Source of the DNA: Reyranella sp.
GTDB taxonomy: Bacteria; Pseudomonadota; Alphaproteobacteria; Reyranellales; Reyranellaceae
Reading direction: 5' to 3'
DNA: 64,000 bases
NCBI RefSeq assembly: GCF_017305915.1
Contig: NZ_JAFKJN010000022.1
Coordinates: 62,001-126,000 of the forward strand
Of the stretch, positions 48,377-56,945 are shown in pieces. Under the pieces are notes generated by a model. That model saw only the letters and a program-made list of their open reading frames with translations. It was not told the origin of the DNA and made no database searches. A program made the position numbers and the translations under genes. Each line of letters opens with the position of its first letter. Positions within the stretch are counted from its first letter, which is position 1.

Positions 48377-49644
48377 TGCTGCTGCTTGATGTCGATGGTG
48401 GCGACGCGCCGCAGCTCGCGCATGTAGCGCCGGCTCGCCGCCTCGAGCTTCTGCAGCAGGATCTGCTGCGAGATGACATCGCGGGTCGGCATGCCGCCGG
48501 TGCCTTCCTTGCTGCACAGCGCGACCACCTGCAGGCCCTCGGCGACGCGGAACGGGCCGGCGGCGCCGCCGGCGTTGAGCTTGGGAATCTGCTCGTACAT
48601 CTCGCGGTTGGCGGCGAGGTCGCCGGCGCGGATGTTGTTGAGGTCGCCCGAGGTCGCGCCCTTGAGCTCGCGTGCCCGCGTGTGCAGGTCCTGGCAGGAA
48701 CGCACGCCGGCGATCGACTTCTGCGCCTCGCCGGTCGCACGAGCCACCTCGTCGGGCGAGGCGTTGACCGGCAGGGCGAGCGTCATTTGCACCAGGTTCA
48801 GTCGCATGTCGTCGGGCCGCGCCGAGGCGAAGGGCCGGCGGTCGATCACGTAGAGGATGTGATAGCCGGCCGCCGAGCGGATCGGGTCCGTGGCCTGGCG
48901 CAGCGGCGCCTTCTCCATCACCCCATCGAGCGTCGGATCGAGCGCGCCGGGCAGGATCCAGCCGAGGTCGCCGCCCTGCTGGGCGGTCGCGCCCTGCGAG
49001 AACTGCTGCGCCAGCGCGGCGAAGGCGGCGCCGCGGCGCAGCTGCTCGAGCACGCGGTCGGCGCTGCGCTTGGCTTCGTCGGCCTGCTCGACCTTGTCGA
49101 TCGGGATGAAGATCTCGGCGACCCGCGATTCGGTCTTGCCGACGTTGTTGCGAATGCGCTGCATGGCATCGTCGATCTCGGCATCCGACACGTCGACCTG
49201 CGGTCGCACGCGGCGGCGCACGATCTTGGTCCAGGCGATCGACGCCTCGATCTGCTGCGAGGCGATCTCGTAGGGCACGCCGATACTTTGCAGGTAGACC
49301 TTGAACTGGCCGGGCTGCATGCCGGCGGTGCGCTCGATCTCGCTGACCCGCTGGTTGACCTCGGCCTCCGACGGCTTCACGCCCAGCCCCTTGGAGTTCT
49401 GGATCTGCAGGCGCTCGTCGATCATCTGGCGCAGGATCTGCGGGGCCAGGCGCTGCTGCAGGTCGGGCGTCTCCTGCATGCCGGCGCTGCGGACGGCGAA
49501 GGTGATGCGCTGCCGCAGCTCGAAGTCGGTGATGGCGTCATCATTGACCCGCGCGACGACGCGGAGCGTCTGCGCCGATGCAGCTGTGAAGGAACCGAGG
49601 ACCAGAGTGACGGCGAGCAGGGCGCGGAGAAACGGCGCGAACAT
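48373..49644 (-). CDS. surA: Periplasmic peptidyl-prolyl isomerase/chaperone SurA
   Basis: This 423-aa periplasmic chaperone for outer-membrane proteins has signal peptide MFAPFLRALLAVTLVLGSFTAASA. The SurA N-domain follows (VARVNDDAITDFELRQRITF...QILRQMIDERLQIQNSKGLGVKPSEAEVNQRV). A parvulin domain at about residues 185-290 has ESRVAEIFIPIDK, FAALAQQFSQGATAQQGGDLGWILPG and GYHILYVIDRR. A second, degenerate rotamase-like segment and the C-terminal helix end the protein. ATG 49644 places the signal peptide at the N-terminus. In most relatives lptD lies just upstream; here a divergent FkbM-type gene takes its place. Confidence 0.95.
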   Translation of the reverse strand: MFAPFLRALLAVTLVLGSFTAASAQTLRVVARVNDDAITDFELRQRITFAVRSAGMQETPDLQQRLAPQILRQMIDERLQIQNSKGLGVKPSEAEVNQRVSEIERTAGMQPGQFKVYLQSIGVPYEIASQQIEASIAWTKIVRRRVRPQVDVSDAEIDDAMQRIRNNVGKTESRVAEIFIPIDKVEQADEAKRSADRVLEQLRRGAAFAALAQQFSQGATAQQGGDLGWILPGALDPTLDGVMEKAPLRQATDPIRSAAGYHILYVIDRRPFASARPDDMRLNLVQMTLALPVNASPDEVARATGEAQKSIAGVRSCQDLHTRARELKGATSGDLNNIRAGDLAANREMYEQIPKLNAGGAAGPFRVAEGLQVVALCSKEGTGGMPTRDVISQQILLQKLEAASRRYMRELRRVATIDIKQQQ

Positions 49645-49766
49645 TGAACCGGATGCTTTGATAGAGAGGAGGGCGGGTATTATAGGCAGCATCGCCGTTA
49701 CCGCAACTTGACGCTCCCCAGCCGGTAGTTTAGCCGATTAGACGAATTGGGAGGCTCAGCATAGAC

Positions 49767-50807
49767 GTGCCAGACGGCCTGCGACCGCGGAAGACGGCGA
49801 ACTTGTGGGAAGTGGTCGCTTCCGGTCTTGGTTATCATCTGGACAACTTCGGACGGTGGCTGCTCGCCAGCTCGCCCCGGATGGGCAGTGCCTATGCCGC
49901 ACTGCTGGCGCCGGCCGCGCCCGAGCCGCGCACCCAGCCGAGTTGGCGCTTTGCCTGCGAATACTATGAGCAACGGCGCTGGCTCGCCTGCCGCCGCGGG
50001 GCATTGTGGGAGGCCGCGCGCGGCCGCCTGTCGGTGCCGCTGACCCTCAAATGGTACCACGGCACCACGGTCGACGTGCTGCTGGGCAACGACAACAGCC
50101 TTTGCCTCTATGTCTGCGGCTCGTTCGAGCCCAACGAGTTCGCCTTCCTCGACCGGGTGCTGAAGCCCGGTATGGTGTTCGTCGATGTCGGCGCCAACGA
50201 CGGCTACTACACGCTGTTCGCCGCCCAGCGGGTCGGCCCGTCGGGCCGGGTGCTGGCGGTCGAGCCGAGCACCCGCGAGCGGGCCAACCTCGAGCGCAAC
50301 ATCGCCCGCAACAGCCTGGGCAACGTCACGGTGATCCCGCTGGCGCTGGGCGCGACCTGCGGCACCGCCGAGCTGCGCCTGGCCCAGAGCGCGCATTCGG
50401 GCCACAACACGCTCGGCCGCTTCGCCAACGACGGCGTGCAGGCCGAGAGCGTCGAGCAGGTCAAGGTGTGCATGCTCGACGCGCTGGCCAGCGAGGTGGA
50501 CCTGGACCGCATCGACGTCATGAAGATCGACGTCGAGGGGGCGGAGGCGAGCGTCATCGCCGGCGCCCGCGAGGTGCTCGCCCGGACGCAGCCCGTGATC
50601 GTGCTCGAGATCAGCGACAAGGCGCTGCGCGGCCAGGGCAGCGACGCCCAGCGGCTGATCGCCGCCTTGCGCGAGCTGGGCTATGAGATCGGTGTATTCT
50701 CGGCCAGCACCGGCTGCATCGAGCTGCTCGCCGCGGGCAGCGACCTGTCGCTCAACGTGGTCGCCATGCCGCGCGACCGCATCCCCGAGATTGTCGGCAA
50801 GAGGTAG
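49767..50807 (+). CDS. FkbM-family SAM-dependent methyltransferase
   Basis: This ~346-aa protein has a 110-residue N-terminal extension followed by a Rossmann methyltransferase: GMVFVDVGANDGYYTLFAAQRVGPSGRVLAVEP (SAM motif I), NSLGNVTVIPLALG, LDRIDVMKIDVEGAEASVIAGAREVL, PVIVLEI. FkbM proteins O-methylate sugars or polyketides; here it probably methylates a sugar of the surface polysaccharide. The GTG start has GGAGG about 14 nt upstream, rather far, so the true start could be further in. It opens the polysaccharide locus and is divergent from surA. Confidence 0.88.
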   Translation: MPDGLRPRKTANLWEVVASGLGYHLDNFGRWLLASSPRMGSAYAALLAPAAPEPRTQPSWRFACEYYEQRRWLACRRGALWEAARGRLSVPLTLKWYHGTTVDVLLGNDNSLCLYVCGSFEPNEFAFLDRVLKPGMVFVDVGANDGYYTLFAAQRVGPSGRVLAVEPSTRERANLERNIARNSLGNVTVIPLALGATCGTAELRLAQSAHSGHNTLGRFANDGVQAESVEQVKVCMLDALASEVDLDRIDVMKIDVEGAEASVIAGAREVLARTQPVIVLEISDKALRGQGSDAQRLIAALRELGYEIGVFSASTGCIELLAAGSDLSLNVVAMPRDRIPEIVGKR

Positions 50808-50811
50808 TCCC

Positions 50812-51897
50812 GTGCCGCGTTCGGATCTGTGTACCTGGGCGGTCGAACAGGCACTGCCGTTGTGGGCAAGTCGCGGCTTCGACCTCGAGCACCAGCGCTT
50901 CGAGGAGCGCCTGACGCCGGACGGCGAGCCGGACCGCGACTCGCCCCACCGGCTGACGGTGCAGGCGCGGCAGATCCATTCCTACGTCCTGGCCCGCAAG
51001 CGCGGCTGGTTCACGGTCGCCGATCACCTCGTGGAGCAGGCCTACCGCTCCATGTTGCGCGATTTCCGGCAGCCGCACGGCTGGGTCTTCACGGTGCATC
51101 GCGACGGCCGGCCGGCCGACAGCCGGCGCGACCTCTATGCCCATGCCTTCGTCCTGCTGGCGCTCGGCAGCTACGGCGGCCTGACCGGCGACCGCGCGCC
51201 GCTGGCCCTGGCCGACGATCTGCTGGCCGAGCTCGATCGCGACTTCGGGGCGCCGGCCGGCGGCTATGTGGAGGCGCTGCCCGTCCCCCAGGGGCCGCGA
51301 CGGCAGAACCCGCACATGCACCTGTTCGAGGCGCTGCTGAACCTGTGGATGAATACCCGGGACCAGCGCTACCTCGACCGTGCCACCGTCATCTTCGGCC
51401 TCTTCACCAGGCATTTCTTCGAGCCGCAGGCCGGCGTGCTGCTGGAGTATTTCGACGACGCGCTGGCGCCGTCGCCGGAGCGGATCGTCGAGCCCGGCCA
51501 TCATAGCGAATGGATCTGGCTGCTGCGCTGGTACGAGCGCGAGACCGGCACGCCGGTGAGGCCCTACGTCGACGCGCTACTGGCGCATCTCGAGCGCCAT
51601 GGCATCGACCAGGCCGGGTTGCTGCCTGACGAGATCATGGCCGATGGCACAGTGCGTCTCCCCTCGCGCCGGCTGTGGCCGATGACGGAGGTGATCAAGG
51701 CCTATGCGGTCGAGGGCCGGCGGGATCGCGCGCTGGCCCTGGCCGAGCTGATGCAACGGCATTTCCTGACCGGCGTCATGCCCGGCGGCTGGATGGACCG
51801 GCTGGATGCCGCGGGCCGGCCCGCCGCCACCGACTTCATGCCCGCCAGCACGCTCTATCACCTGCTGGGCGCCGTCGCCGAACTCGATCCTCCATGA
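50812..51897 (+). CDS. AGE-family epimerase/isomerase (N-acylglucosamine 2-epimerase or phosphomannose-isomerase-like)
   Basis: This 361-aa protein of the alpha/alpha-barrel AGE family resembles mannose-6-phosphate isomerase-like members. Family residues are visible in LTVQARQIHSYVLARKRGWF, RRDLYAHAFVLLALGSYGG, RRQNPHMHLFEALLNLWMNT, EPGHHSEWIWLLRWYE and RRLWPMTEVIKAY, with the conserved His residues of the barrel (HMH and GHHSEW). It could supply mannose-6-phosphate or ManNAc-type precursors for the GDP-sugars made further on (inference). GTG 50812 starts 5 nt after the FkbM stop. The next gene overlaps its stop (ATGA). Confidence 0.83.
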   Translation: MPRSDLCTWAVEQALPLWASRGFDLEHQRFEERLTPDGEPDRDSPHRLTVQARQIHSYVLARKRGWFTVADHLVEQAYRSMLRDFRQPHGWVFTVHRDGRPADSRRDLYAHAFVLLALGSYGGLTGDRAPLALADDLLAELDRDFGAPAGGYVEALPVPQGPRRQNPHMHLFEALLNLWMNTRDQRYLDRATVIFGLFTRHFFEPQAGVLLEYFDDALAPSPERIVEPGHHSEWIWLLRWYERETGTPVRPYVDALLAHLERHGIDQAGLLPDEIMADGTVRLPSRRLWPMTEVIKAYAVEGRRDRALALAELMQRHFLTGVMPGGWMDRLDAAGRPAATDFMPASTLYHLLGAVAELDPP

Positions 51898-52838
51898 CCG
51901 CCGTCGCCGTGCTGGGCGGGACGGGCCTGATCGGCCGGCACGTCCTCGCGGCCCTGGCGCGGCCGGGCACGCCGATCGTCGCCACGGCCAACCGCCGGCC
52001 GCCGTTCGAGGCCGAGGGCGTGGAATGGCGGCAGGTCGACCTCACGGCGCTGGGCCCTGCGCGGGCGGCCCTGCGCGGCGCGCGGGGCGCGGTGATCTGC
52101 GCCGGCCGGCTGTCGACGGCGGCCGAGCTCAAGCGCGATCCGGTCGGTTCGGTCACCACCACCCTGCGCATCGGCATCAACGCCCTCGAGGCTGCGGCGG
52201 CGGAAGGCGTCGAGCGTGTCGTGCTGGTGAGCTCGACCACGGGTTATCCACCGGGGGAGGGGCCGAAGCTCGAGAGCGCCATGTTCTCAGGCGACCCGCC
52301 GGGCGACTGGTTCGGCGTCGGCTGGGTCCATCGCTTCCTCGAGAAGCAGCTCGAATGGTATTGCCGGCTGCAACGGATCGGCGCTGGCGTCGCATTGCGC
52401 CCGACCCTGGTCTACGGCCCGCACGATGACTTCGATCCGGCATCGGCGCATTTCGTGCCGTCCTTCATCCGCCGCGTGGTCGAGCGCGAGCGGCCGATCG
52501 AGATCTGGGGCGACGGCAGCCAGAGCCGCAATCTCATCCACGCCGCCGATGTGGCGGCGGCGATCGCCGCGGTGCTGCAGGACCGGGCGCCGGGCTTCGC
52601 GGCCTACAACGTGTCGGCCCCCGCCAGCAGCAGCGTCAAGCAGGTCCTGACCACCCTGGTCGAGCTCGACCGCTTCGACGATGCCGAGATCGTCTATCGC
52701 CCCGAGCGCGCGACCGGCGCCGGTGCGCTCGACGTATCGGCGGCGGCGTTCAGCGCGCGGTATGGCTGGCAGCCCGCGATGTCGCTGCGCGACGGTCTTG
52801 CCGGCACGCTCGACTGGTACCGGCGCTCAGCGGGTTAG
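51894..52838 (+). CDS. NAD-dependent epimerase/dehydratase-like protein with atypical active site
   Basis: This 314-aa extended-SDR protein has AVLGGTGLIGRHVL as its nucleotide-binding motif and VLVSSTTGYPP with the catalytic-Ser region. Where YxxxK should occur it reads DWFGVGWVHRFLEKQLEWY: neither the Tyr nor the Lys is in place. The downstream LRPTLVYGPHDDFDPASAHFVPSFIRRV and WGDGSQSRNLIHAADVAAAI segments match sugar-nucleotide epimerases. It shares the FGxGW signature and overall layout with the protein at 59259-60224. It may be a non-redox SDR or use another acid-base pair. It converges with Gmd, overlapping by 12 nt. Confidence 0.8.
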   Translation: MTAVAVLGGTGLIGRHVLAALARPGTPIVATANRRPPFEAEGVEWRQVDLTALGPARAALRGARGAVICAGRLSTAAELKRDPVGSVTTTLRIGINALEAAAAEGVERVVLVSSTTGYPPGEGPKLESAMFSGDPPGDWFGVGWVHRFLEKQLEWYCRLQRIGAGVALRPTLVYGPHDDFDPASAHFVPSFIRRVVERERPIEIWGDGSQSRNLIHAADVAAAIAAVLQDRAPGFAAYNVSAPASSSVKQVLTTLVELDRFDDAEIVYRPERATGAGALDVSAAAFSARYGWQPAMSLRDGLAGTLDWYRRSAG

Positions 52839-53846
52839 GAAACGGTCGCCTTCGTTGGCGATGCGCTCGCGCCAGTAATCGAGCAGGTCGCGCAGCGTCT
52901 TCTCGTAGGGGATCTCGGGCTTCCAGCCGGTGTGCTTCTCGAACTTGGCGGTGTTGGGCACCTGCAGGTCGGCATCGATCGGCCGCAGGCGGTCGGGATC
53001 GACCTCGACCTTGATGTCGTCCTTGAGCGGCGAGAAGGACTTCAAGGTGTTTAGGATGTCCCCGACGGTGCAGGAGTGAATGCCGCCGATGTTGTAGTAG
53101 GCGCCGGCGACCGGATTGACCGTGACCAGCATGTAATAGGCACGCACTGCGTCGCGCACGTCGGCGACGGTACGCAGCGATTGCAGGTTGCCCACTTTGA
53201 CCACTGGCGGAATCAAATTGCGCTCGATCATCGCGATCTGCTTGGCGAAGGTCGATTCGGCGAACACATCGCCGCGCCGCGGTCCGGTGTGGGTGAACAT
53301 GCGCGTCGTCATCACCGTCATGCCGTAGGCCTCGGCATAGAAGCGGCCGACCAGGTCGGTGCCGACCTTGGAGATTGCATAAGGCGAAGCGGGATGGAAC
53401 GAGCATTCCTCGTCGATCGGCAGCTTCTCCTTCGGCACGCGGCCGAACACCTCGGACGAGGCGCAGACATGGATCACCGCCTTGGGCGCATGCTCCTTGA
53501 GCGCGTCGAGCACGCGCACCGTGCCCTGGACGTTGGTGTCCATGGTGTCGAGCGGCGCGTCGAAGCTGGTCCGCGGGAAGCTCTGGGCGGCGAGGTGGAA
53601 GACGTAGTCGGGCTTGGCCTTGGCGACGACCTCGCGGATCGACATCGTGTCGCGCAGGTCGCCGTAGTGAAGAAACACCCGGTCGCCCGCGTTGATGCGA
53701 TGGGCGATGTGGCCGAGATTGTCCATGGGGCTGCGCCAGCGGCACATGCCGTGGATGTCCCAGTCGGTCTTCTCGAGCAGGAAGTCGGCGAGGTGGGAGC
53801 CGACCATTCCGGTGATGCCTGTGATCAAAACTCGCGGACGCGCCAT
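52827..53846 (-). CDS. gmd: GDP-mannose 4,6-dehydratase
   Basis: This 339-aa extended SDR converts GDP-D-mannose to GDP-4-keto-6-deoxy-D-mannose using bound NADP. It has GITGMVGSHLADFLL, NLGHIAHRINAGDRVFLHYGDLRD, the HLAAQSFPRTSFDAPLDTMDTNVQGT segment, ASSEVFGR, and YAISK with the catalytic Tyr/Lys near residue 159. TRMFTHTGPRRGDVFAESTFAKQIAMIE binds the nucleotide. The product feeds either GDP-fucose (Fcl) or GDP-3,6-dideoxy sugars (ColD), and homologues of both enzymes are encoded across the divergent gap. It could instead serve a GDP-rhamnose branch. Confidence 0.88.
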   Translation of the reverse strand: MARPRVLITGITGMVGSHLADFLLEKTDWDIHGMCRWRSPMDNLGHIAHRINAGDRVFLHYGDLRDTMSIREVVAKAKPDYVFHLAAQSFPRTSFDAPLDTMDTNVQGTVRVLDALKEHAPKAVIHVCASSEVFGRVPKEKLPIDEECSFHPASPYAISKVGTDLVGRFYAEAYGMTVMTTRMFTHTGPRRGDVFAESTFAKQIAMIERNLIPPVVKVGNLQSLRTVADVRDAVRAYYMLVTVNPVAGAYYNIGGIHSCTVGDILNTLKSFSPLKDDIKVEVDPDRLRPIDADLQVPNTAKFEKHTGWKPEIPYEKTLRDLLDYWRERIANEGDRFLTR

Positions 53847-53959
53847 ATCTCGTTCCCATAAAGGCGCCGCAACCTAGTGCAGGTAGGCAGGGGATGCCAC
53901 CATCGCTTGACCCGGCAGGGTCGAGCCGTCAAATTCCGCCGCCTTCCCGCGGAGACGAT

Positions 53960-54916
53960 GTGGAATCAAAGGTTTTCGACATCTCCGGCAAGCGAATCTG
54001 GGTGGCCGGCCATCGCGGCATGGTTGGTGCAGCCGTCGTGCGCCGATTGGCCACCGCCGGTTGCGAGATCCTCACGGTCGGCCGCGAGGAGGTCGACCTG
54101 ACCCGCCAGGCCGATGTTGAGCGCTGGCTCGACAAGGCGCGGCCCGACGCGATCGTGATGGCGGCCGCGCGGGTCGGCGGCATCCACGCCAATTCGACGC
54201 TGCCGGCCGACTTCCTGTTCATCAACCTGATGATCGGCGCCAACGTGGTGAATGCCGCGCACAAGGCCGGCGTGAAACGCCTGGTCAATCTCGGCAGCAG
54301 CTGCATGTATCCGGTCGGCGCGCCGCAGCCGATCTCTGAATCGAGCATCGGCAACGGTCCGCCCGAGCCGACCAACGAGGCCTATGCCGTGGCCAAGCTC
54401 GCCACCGCGAGCCTCGCCGCGACCTATCGCAAGCAGTACGGCGACGACTACATCACCGTGATCCCGACCAATCTCTATGGCCCGGGCGACAACTTCGATC
54501 CGCTGATGAGCCACGTCGCGCCGGCCATGATGCGGCGGATGATCGAGGCGCGCGACGCTCGGGCGCCCGAGGTCGAGATCTGGGGCACGGGCAAGCCACG
54601 GCGCGAGCTGATGTTCGTCGACGACGCAGCCGACGCGATCGCCTTCGTGCTCGAACGCTATTCGGCGGCCGAGCCGATCAATGTCGGCATCGGCGTCGAC
54701 GTCTCGATCCGCGAGCTGGCCGAGCTGATGGCGAAGACCGTCGGATACAAGGGCGAGCTCGTCTTCGATACCAGCAAGCCCGACGGCGCGCCGCGCCGAC
54801 TGCTCGACAGCGGCCGCCTGGCCGCGCTCGACTGGAAGGCGCGCACCCCGCTTGCCGATGGACTGGACGCCATGTATCGCTGGTACTGCCAACACAAGGT
54901 CGATGTAGCCGCCTGA
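53960..54916 (+). CDS. GDP-L-fucose synthase/ColC-like epimerase-reductase
   Basis: This 318-aa SDR of the Fcl/WcaG family catalyses C3/C5 or C5 epimerisation and C4 reduction of GDP-4-keto sugars with NADPH. It has IWVAGHRGMVGAAVVRRL, MAAARVGGIHANSTLPADFLFINLMIGANVVNAAHKAGVKRLVNLGSSCMYP, YAVAK (Tyr142, Lys146), and IPTNLYGPGDNFDP. The catalytic Cys of Fcl lies in SSCMYP, as expected. GTG 53960 has GGAG 5 nt upstream and was chosen over a longer frame. Followed by E1 and ColD genes, it may be ColC of a colitose-type pathway rather than fucose synthase; sequence alone does not separate them. The stop overlaps the E1 alpha start (TGATG). Confidence 0.88.
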   Translation: MESKVFDISGKRIWVAGHRGMVGAAVVRRLATAGCEILTVGREEVDLTRQADVERWLDKARPDAIVMAAARVGGIHANSTLPADFLFINLMIGANVVNAAHKAGVKRLVNLGSSCMYPVGAPQPISESSIGNGPPEPTNEAYAVAKLATASLAATYRKQYGDDYITVIPTNLYGPGDNFDPLMSHVAPAMMRRMIEARDARAPEVEIWGTGKPRRELMFVDDAADAIAFVLERYSAAEPINVGIGVDVSIRELAELMAKTVGYKGELVFDTSKPDGAPRRLLDSGRLAALDWKARTPLADGLDAMYRWYCQHKVDVAA

Positions 54917-55872
54917 TGGAAGAGCGTAGCAACAGCCCCGCGGCCCGCCTCTACCGATCGATGTATCTGATCCGCCGGGTCGAGGAGGAGATCGTCCGCC
55001 TCTACCCGACGGACAAGATCAAGAGCCCGGTGCATCTCAGCATCGGCCAGGAAGCGGTGGCGGCCGCGGTGTGCGATCACCTCGACAAGACCGACGTGGT
55101 GTTCGGCACCTATCGCGGCCATGCGCTGTATCTCGCCAAGGGCGGCGACGTGCCGCGCATGATGGCCGAGCTCTACGGCAAGGTCGACGGCTGCGCGCGC
55201 GGCAAGGCGGGCTCGATGCACCTGGTCGACCCGGCGGTCGGCATGATGGGCACGTCGGCCGTGGTGGCGACCGGCATCTCCAACGCAGTGGGTGCTGCGC
55301 TGGCGCTCAAGATGCAGCGCTCCAAGGCGATCGTCGTCTGCTTCTTCGGCGAGGGCGCGACCGACGAGGGCGCCTGGCACGAGAGCATGAACTTCGCCTC
55401 GCTCAGGAAGCTGCCGATCCTGTTCATCTGCGAGAACAACTTCTTCGCCATCTACAGCCACGTGAAGGACCGCATGGCCGGCCCCGGCCTGCGCGCGCGC
55501 TCGCGGGCCTACGGCATCGACGCCGAGCTGATCGAGGACCACGAGCCGATGCTGCTGCACGAGCGTGCCGGCGCGGCGGTCGCGGCGGTGCGCAGCGGCG
55601 CCGGCCCGCGCTTCCTCGAATGCATGACCTATCGCTGGCGCGACCATGTCGGGCCGGGCGAGGACCGCATCCACCAGTACCGGCCGGACGACGAGCTCGA
55701 CGCCAAGATCGAGGGCGACAACCTCAAGATCGTCGGCGACCTGCTGCCCGGCGACCTGCGCAAGTCGATCGAGGATGCCGAGGAGAAGCGGGTGGCCGAC
55801 GCCATCGCCTTCGCCGAGGCCAGCACCTTCCCCGAGGACCAGGAAATCTACGACCATGTCTTCTCGGGCTGA
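54916..55872 (+). CDS. TPP-dependent dehydrogenase E1 component, alpha subunit
   Basis: This 318-aa alpha subunit of a pyruvate/2-oxoacid dehydrogenase-type E1 starts RLYRSMYLIRRVEEEIVRLYPTDKIKSPVHLSIGQEAVAAAVCDHL. The TPP/Mg motif is GEGATDEG near residue 145 followed by MNFASLRKLPILFICENN. TYRGHALYLAKGGD and KAGSMHLVDPAVGMMGTSAVVATGISNAVGAALALK are typical. It lacks some of the phosphorylation-loop length of housekeeping PdhA. No E2 or E3 gene follows; instead it is sandwiched between ColC-like and ColD-like sugar genes. It may transfer an acyl anion equivalent to a keto-sugar (inference), not feed acetyl-CoA production. Confidence 0.9.
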   Translation: MEERSNSPAARLYRSMYLIRRVEEEIVRLYPTDKIKSPVHLSIGQEAVAAAVCDHLDKTDVVFGTYRGHALYLAKGGDVPRMMAELYGKVDGCARGKAGSMHLVDPAVGMMGTSAVVATGISNAVGAALALKMQRSKAIVVCFFGEGATDEGAWHESMNFASLRKLPILFICENNFFAIYSHVKDRMAGPGLRARSRAYGIDAELIEDHEPMLLHERAGAAVAAVRSGAGPRFLECMTYRWRDHVGPGEDRIHQYRPDDELDAKIEGDNLKIVGDLLPGDLRKSIEDAEEKRVADAIAFAEASTFPEDQEIYDHVFSG

Positions 55873-56935
55873 ATCTTCGCGGCCCGATGGGCGCACCCTG
55901 ACCTATGGCGAGGCTGTTTTCGAGGCGACACGGTCGGAGATGGCGCGCGATAGCCGCGTCTTCGTCATGGGCCAGGGCGTCGACGATGCGCGCGGCATGT
56001 TCGGCACCACGCTAGGCCTGCATCGCGAGTTCGGCGCCGAGCGCAGCTTCGACGTGCCGCTCGCCGAGGACGCGATGACCGGCGTCGGCATCGGCGCGGC
56101 CCTGATGGGCATGCGGCCGATCCAGGTGCACCAACGCATGGACTTCGTGCTGCTGGCCATGAACCAGCTCGTCAACATGGCGGCGAAGATGAGCTACATG
56201 TTCGCCGGCGCCCACAAGGTGCCGATGGTGGTGCGCGCCATCATCGGTCGCAGCTGGGGGCAGGGGGCGCAGCACAGCCAGGCGTTCCACTCCTACTTCA
56301 TGCACATCCCCGGCCTGCGCGTGGTCGCGCCGACCACGCCGCACGACGCCAAGGGCTGCCTGATCCAGGCGATCCGCGACGACAACCCGGTGATCATGAT
56401 CGAGCACCGCATGCTGCATAACGTGAAGGGCGTGGTGCCGGAGGAGAGCTACGAGATCCCCTACGGCAAGGCGCGCGTGCTGAGCCCGGGCAAGGACATC
56501 ACCATCGTCGGCATCAGCCACATGGCGCTGGAGTGCGTGCGCGCCAAGCACCTGCTCGAGGCCGCCGGCATCGACGCCGAGGTGATCGACCCGGTGTCGC
56601 TGGCGCCGCTCGACATCTCGACCATTGCGGCCTCGGTGGAGCGCACCGGGCGGCTGCTGGTGGTCGACACCGGCTGGCTGAGCTGCGGCGCCTCGTCGGA
56701 GATCCTGTCCGAGGTGTTCGAGCGGATCGGCGAACGGCGCCATTTTGTCGCCAAGCGGCTGGGCTACCTGCCGACTCCCTGCCCGACGACCAAGATCCTC
56801 GAGAATCTGTATTATCCGTCGCCGCAGTCGATCGCCCAGGCCACTTACCGGCTGGTGCGCGGCGCCGAGGCCCCGGCCTGGCAGCCGGGCAAGGTCGACA
56901 GCGCCGAAGTCGCGGAATTCCGCGGCCCGTTCTAA
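55856..56935 (+). CDS. TPP-dependent dehydrogenase E1 component, beta subunit
   Basis: This 359-aa beta subunit pairs with the preceding alpha subunit in an alpha2beta2 E1. It has LTYGEAVFEATRSEMARDSRVFVMGQGVDD, FDVPLAEDAMTGVGIGAALMGMRPIQVHQRMDF, VVRAIIGRSWGQGAQHSQAFHSYFMHIPGLRVVAPTTPHDAKGCLIQAI, and the C-terminal transketolase domain VDTGWLSCGASSEILSEVF. The HSQAFHSYF segment supplies the His that protonates TPP intermediates in E1 beta proteins. It overlaps the alpha gene by 17 nt. The ColD gene begins 10 nt after its stop. Its C-terminal region ends in a short non-conserved tail. Confidence 0.9.
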   Translation: MSSRAESSRPDGRTLTYGEAVFEATRSEMARDSRVFVMGQGVDDARGMFGTTLGLHREFGAERSFDVPLAEDAMTGVGIGAALMGMRPIQVHQRMDFVLLAMNQLVNMAAKMSYMFAGAHKVPMVVRAIIGRSWGQGAQHSQAFHSYFMHIPGLRVVAPTTPHDAKGCLIQAIRDDNPVIMIEHRMLHNVKGVVPEESYEIPYGKARVLSPGKDITIVGISHMALECVRAKHLLEAAGIDAEVIDPVSLAPLDISTIAASVERTGRLLVVDTGWLSCGASSEILSEVFERIGERRHFVAKRLGYLPTPCPTTKILENLYYPSPQSIAQATYRLVRGAEAPAWQPGKVDSAEVAEFRGPF

Positions 56936-56945
56936 GCTTAGCTGA

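Noticed and set aside
54916-56935. E1 alpha/beta as part of a housekeeping pyruvate dehydrogenase
   Set aside because: There is no E2 or E3 gene, and the pair lies inside a GDP-sugar operon with overlaps to sugar genes on one side and 10 nt on the other.
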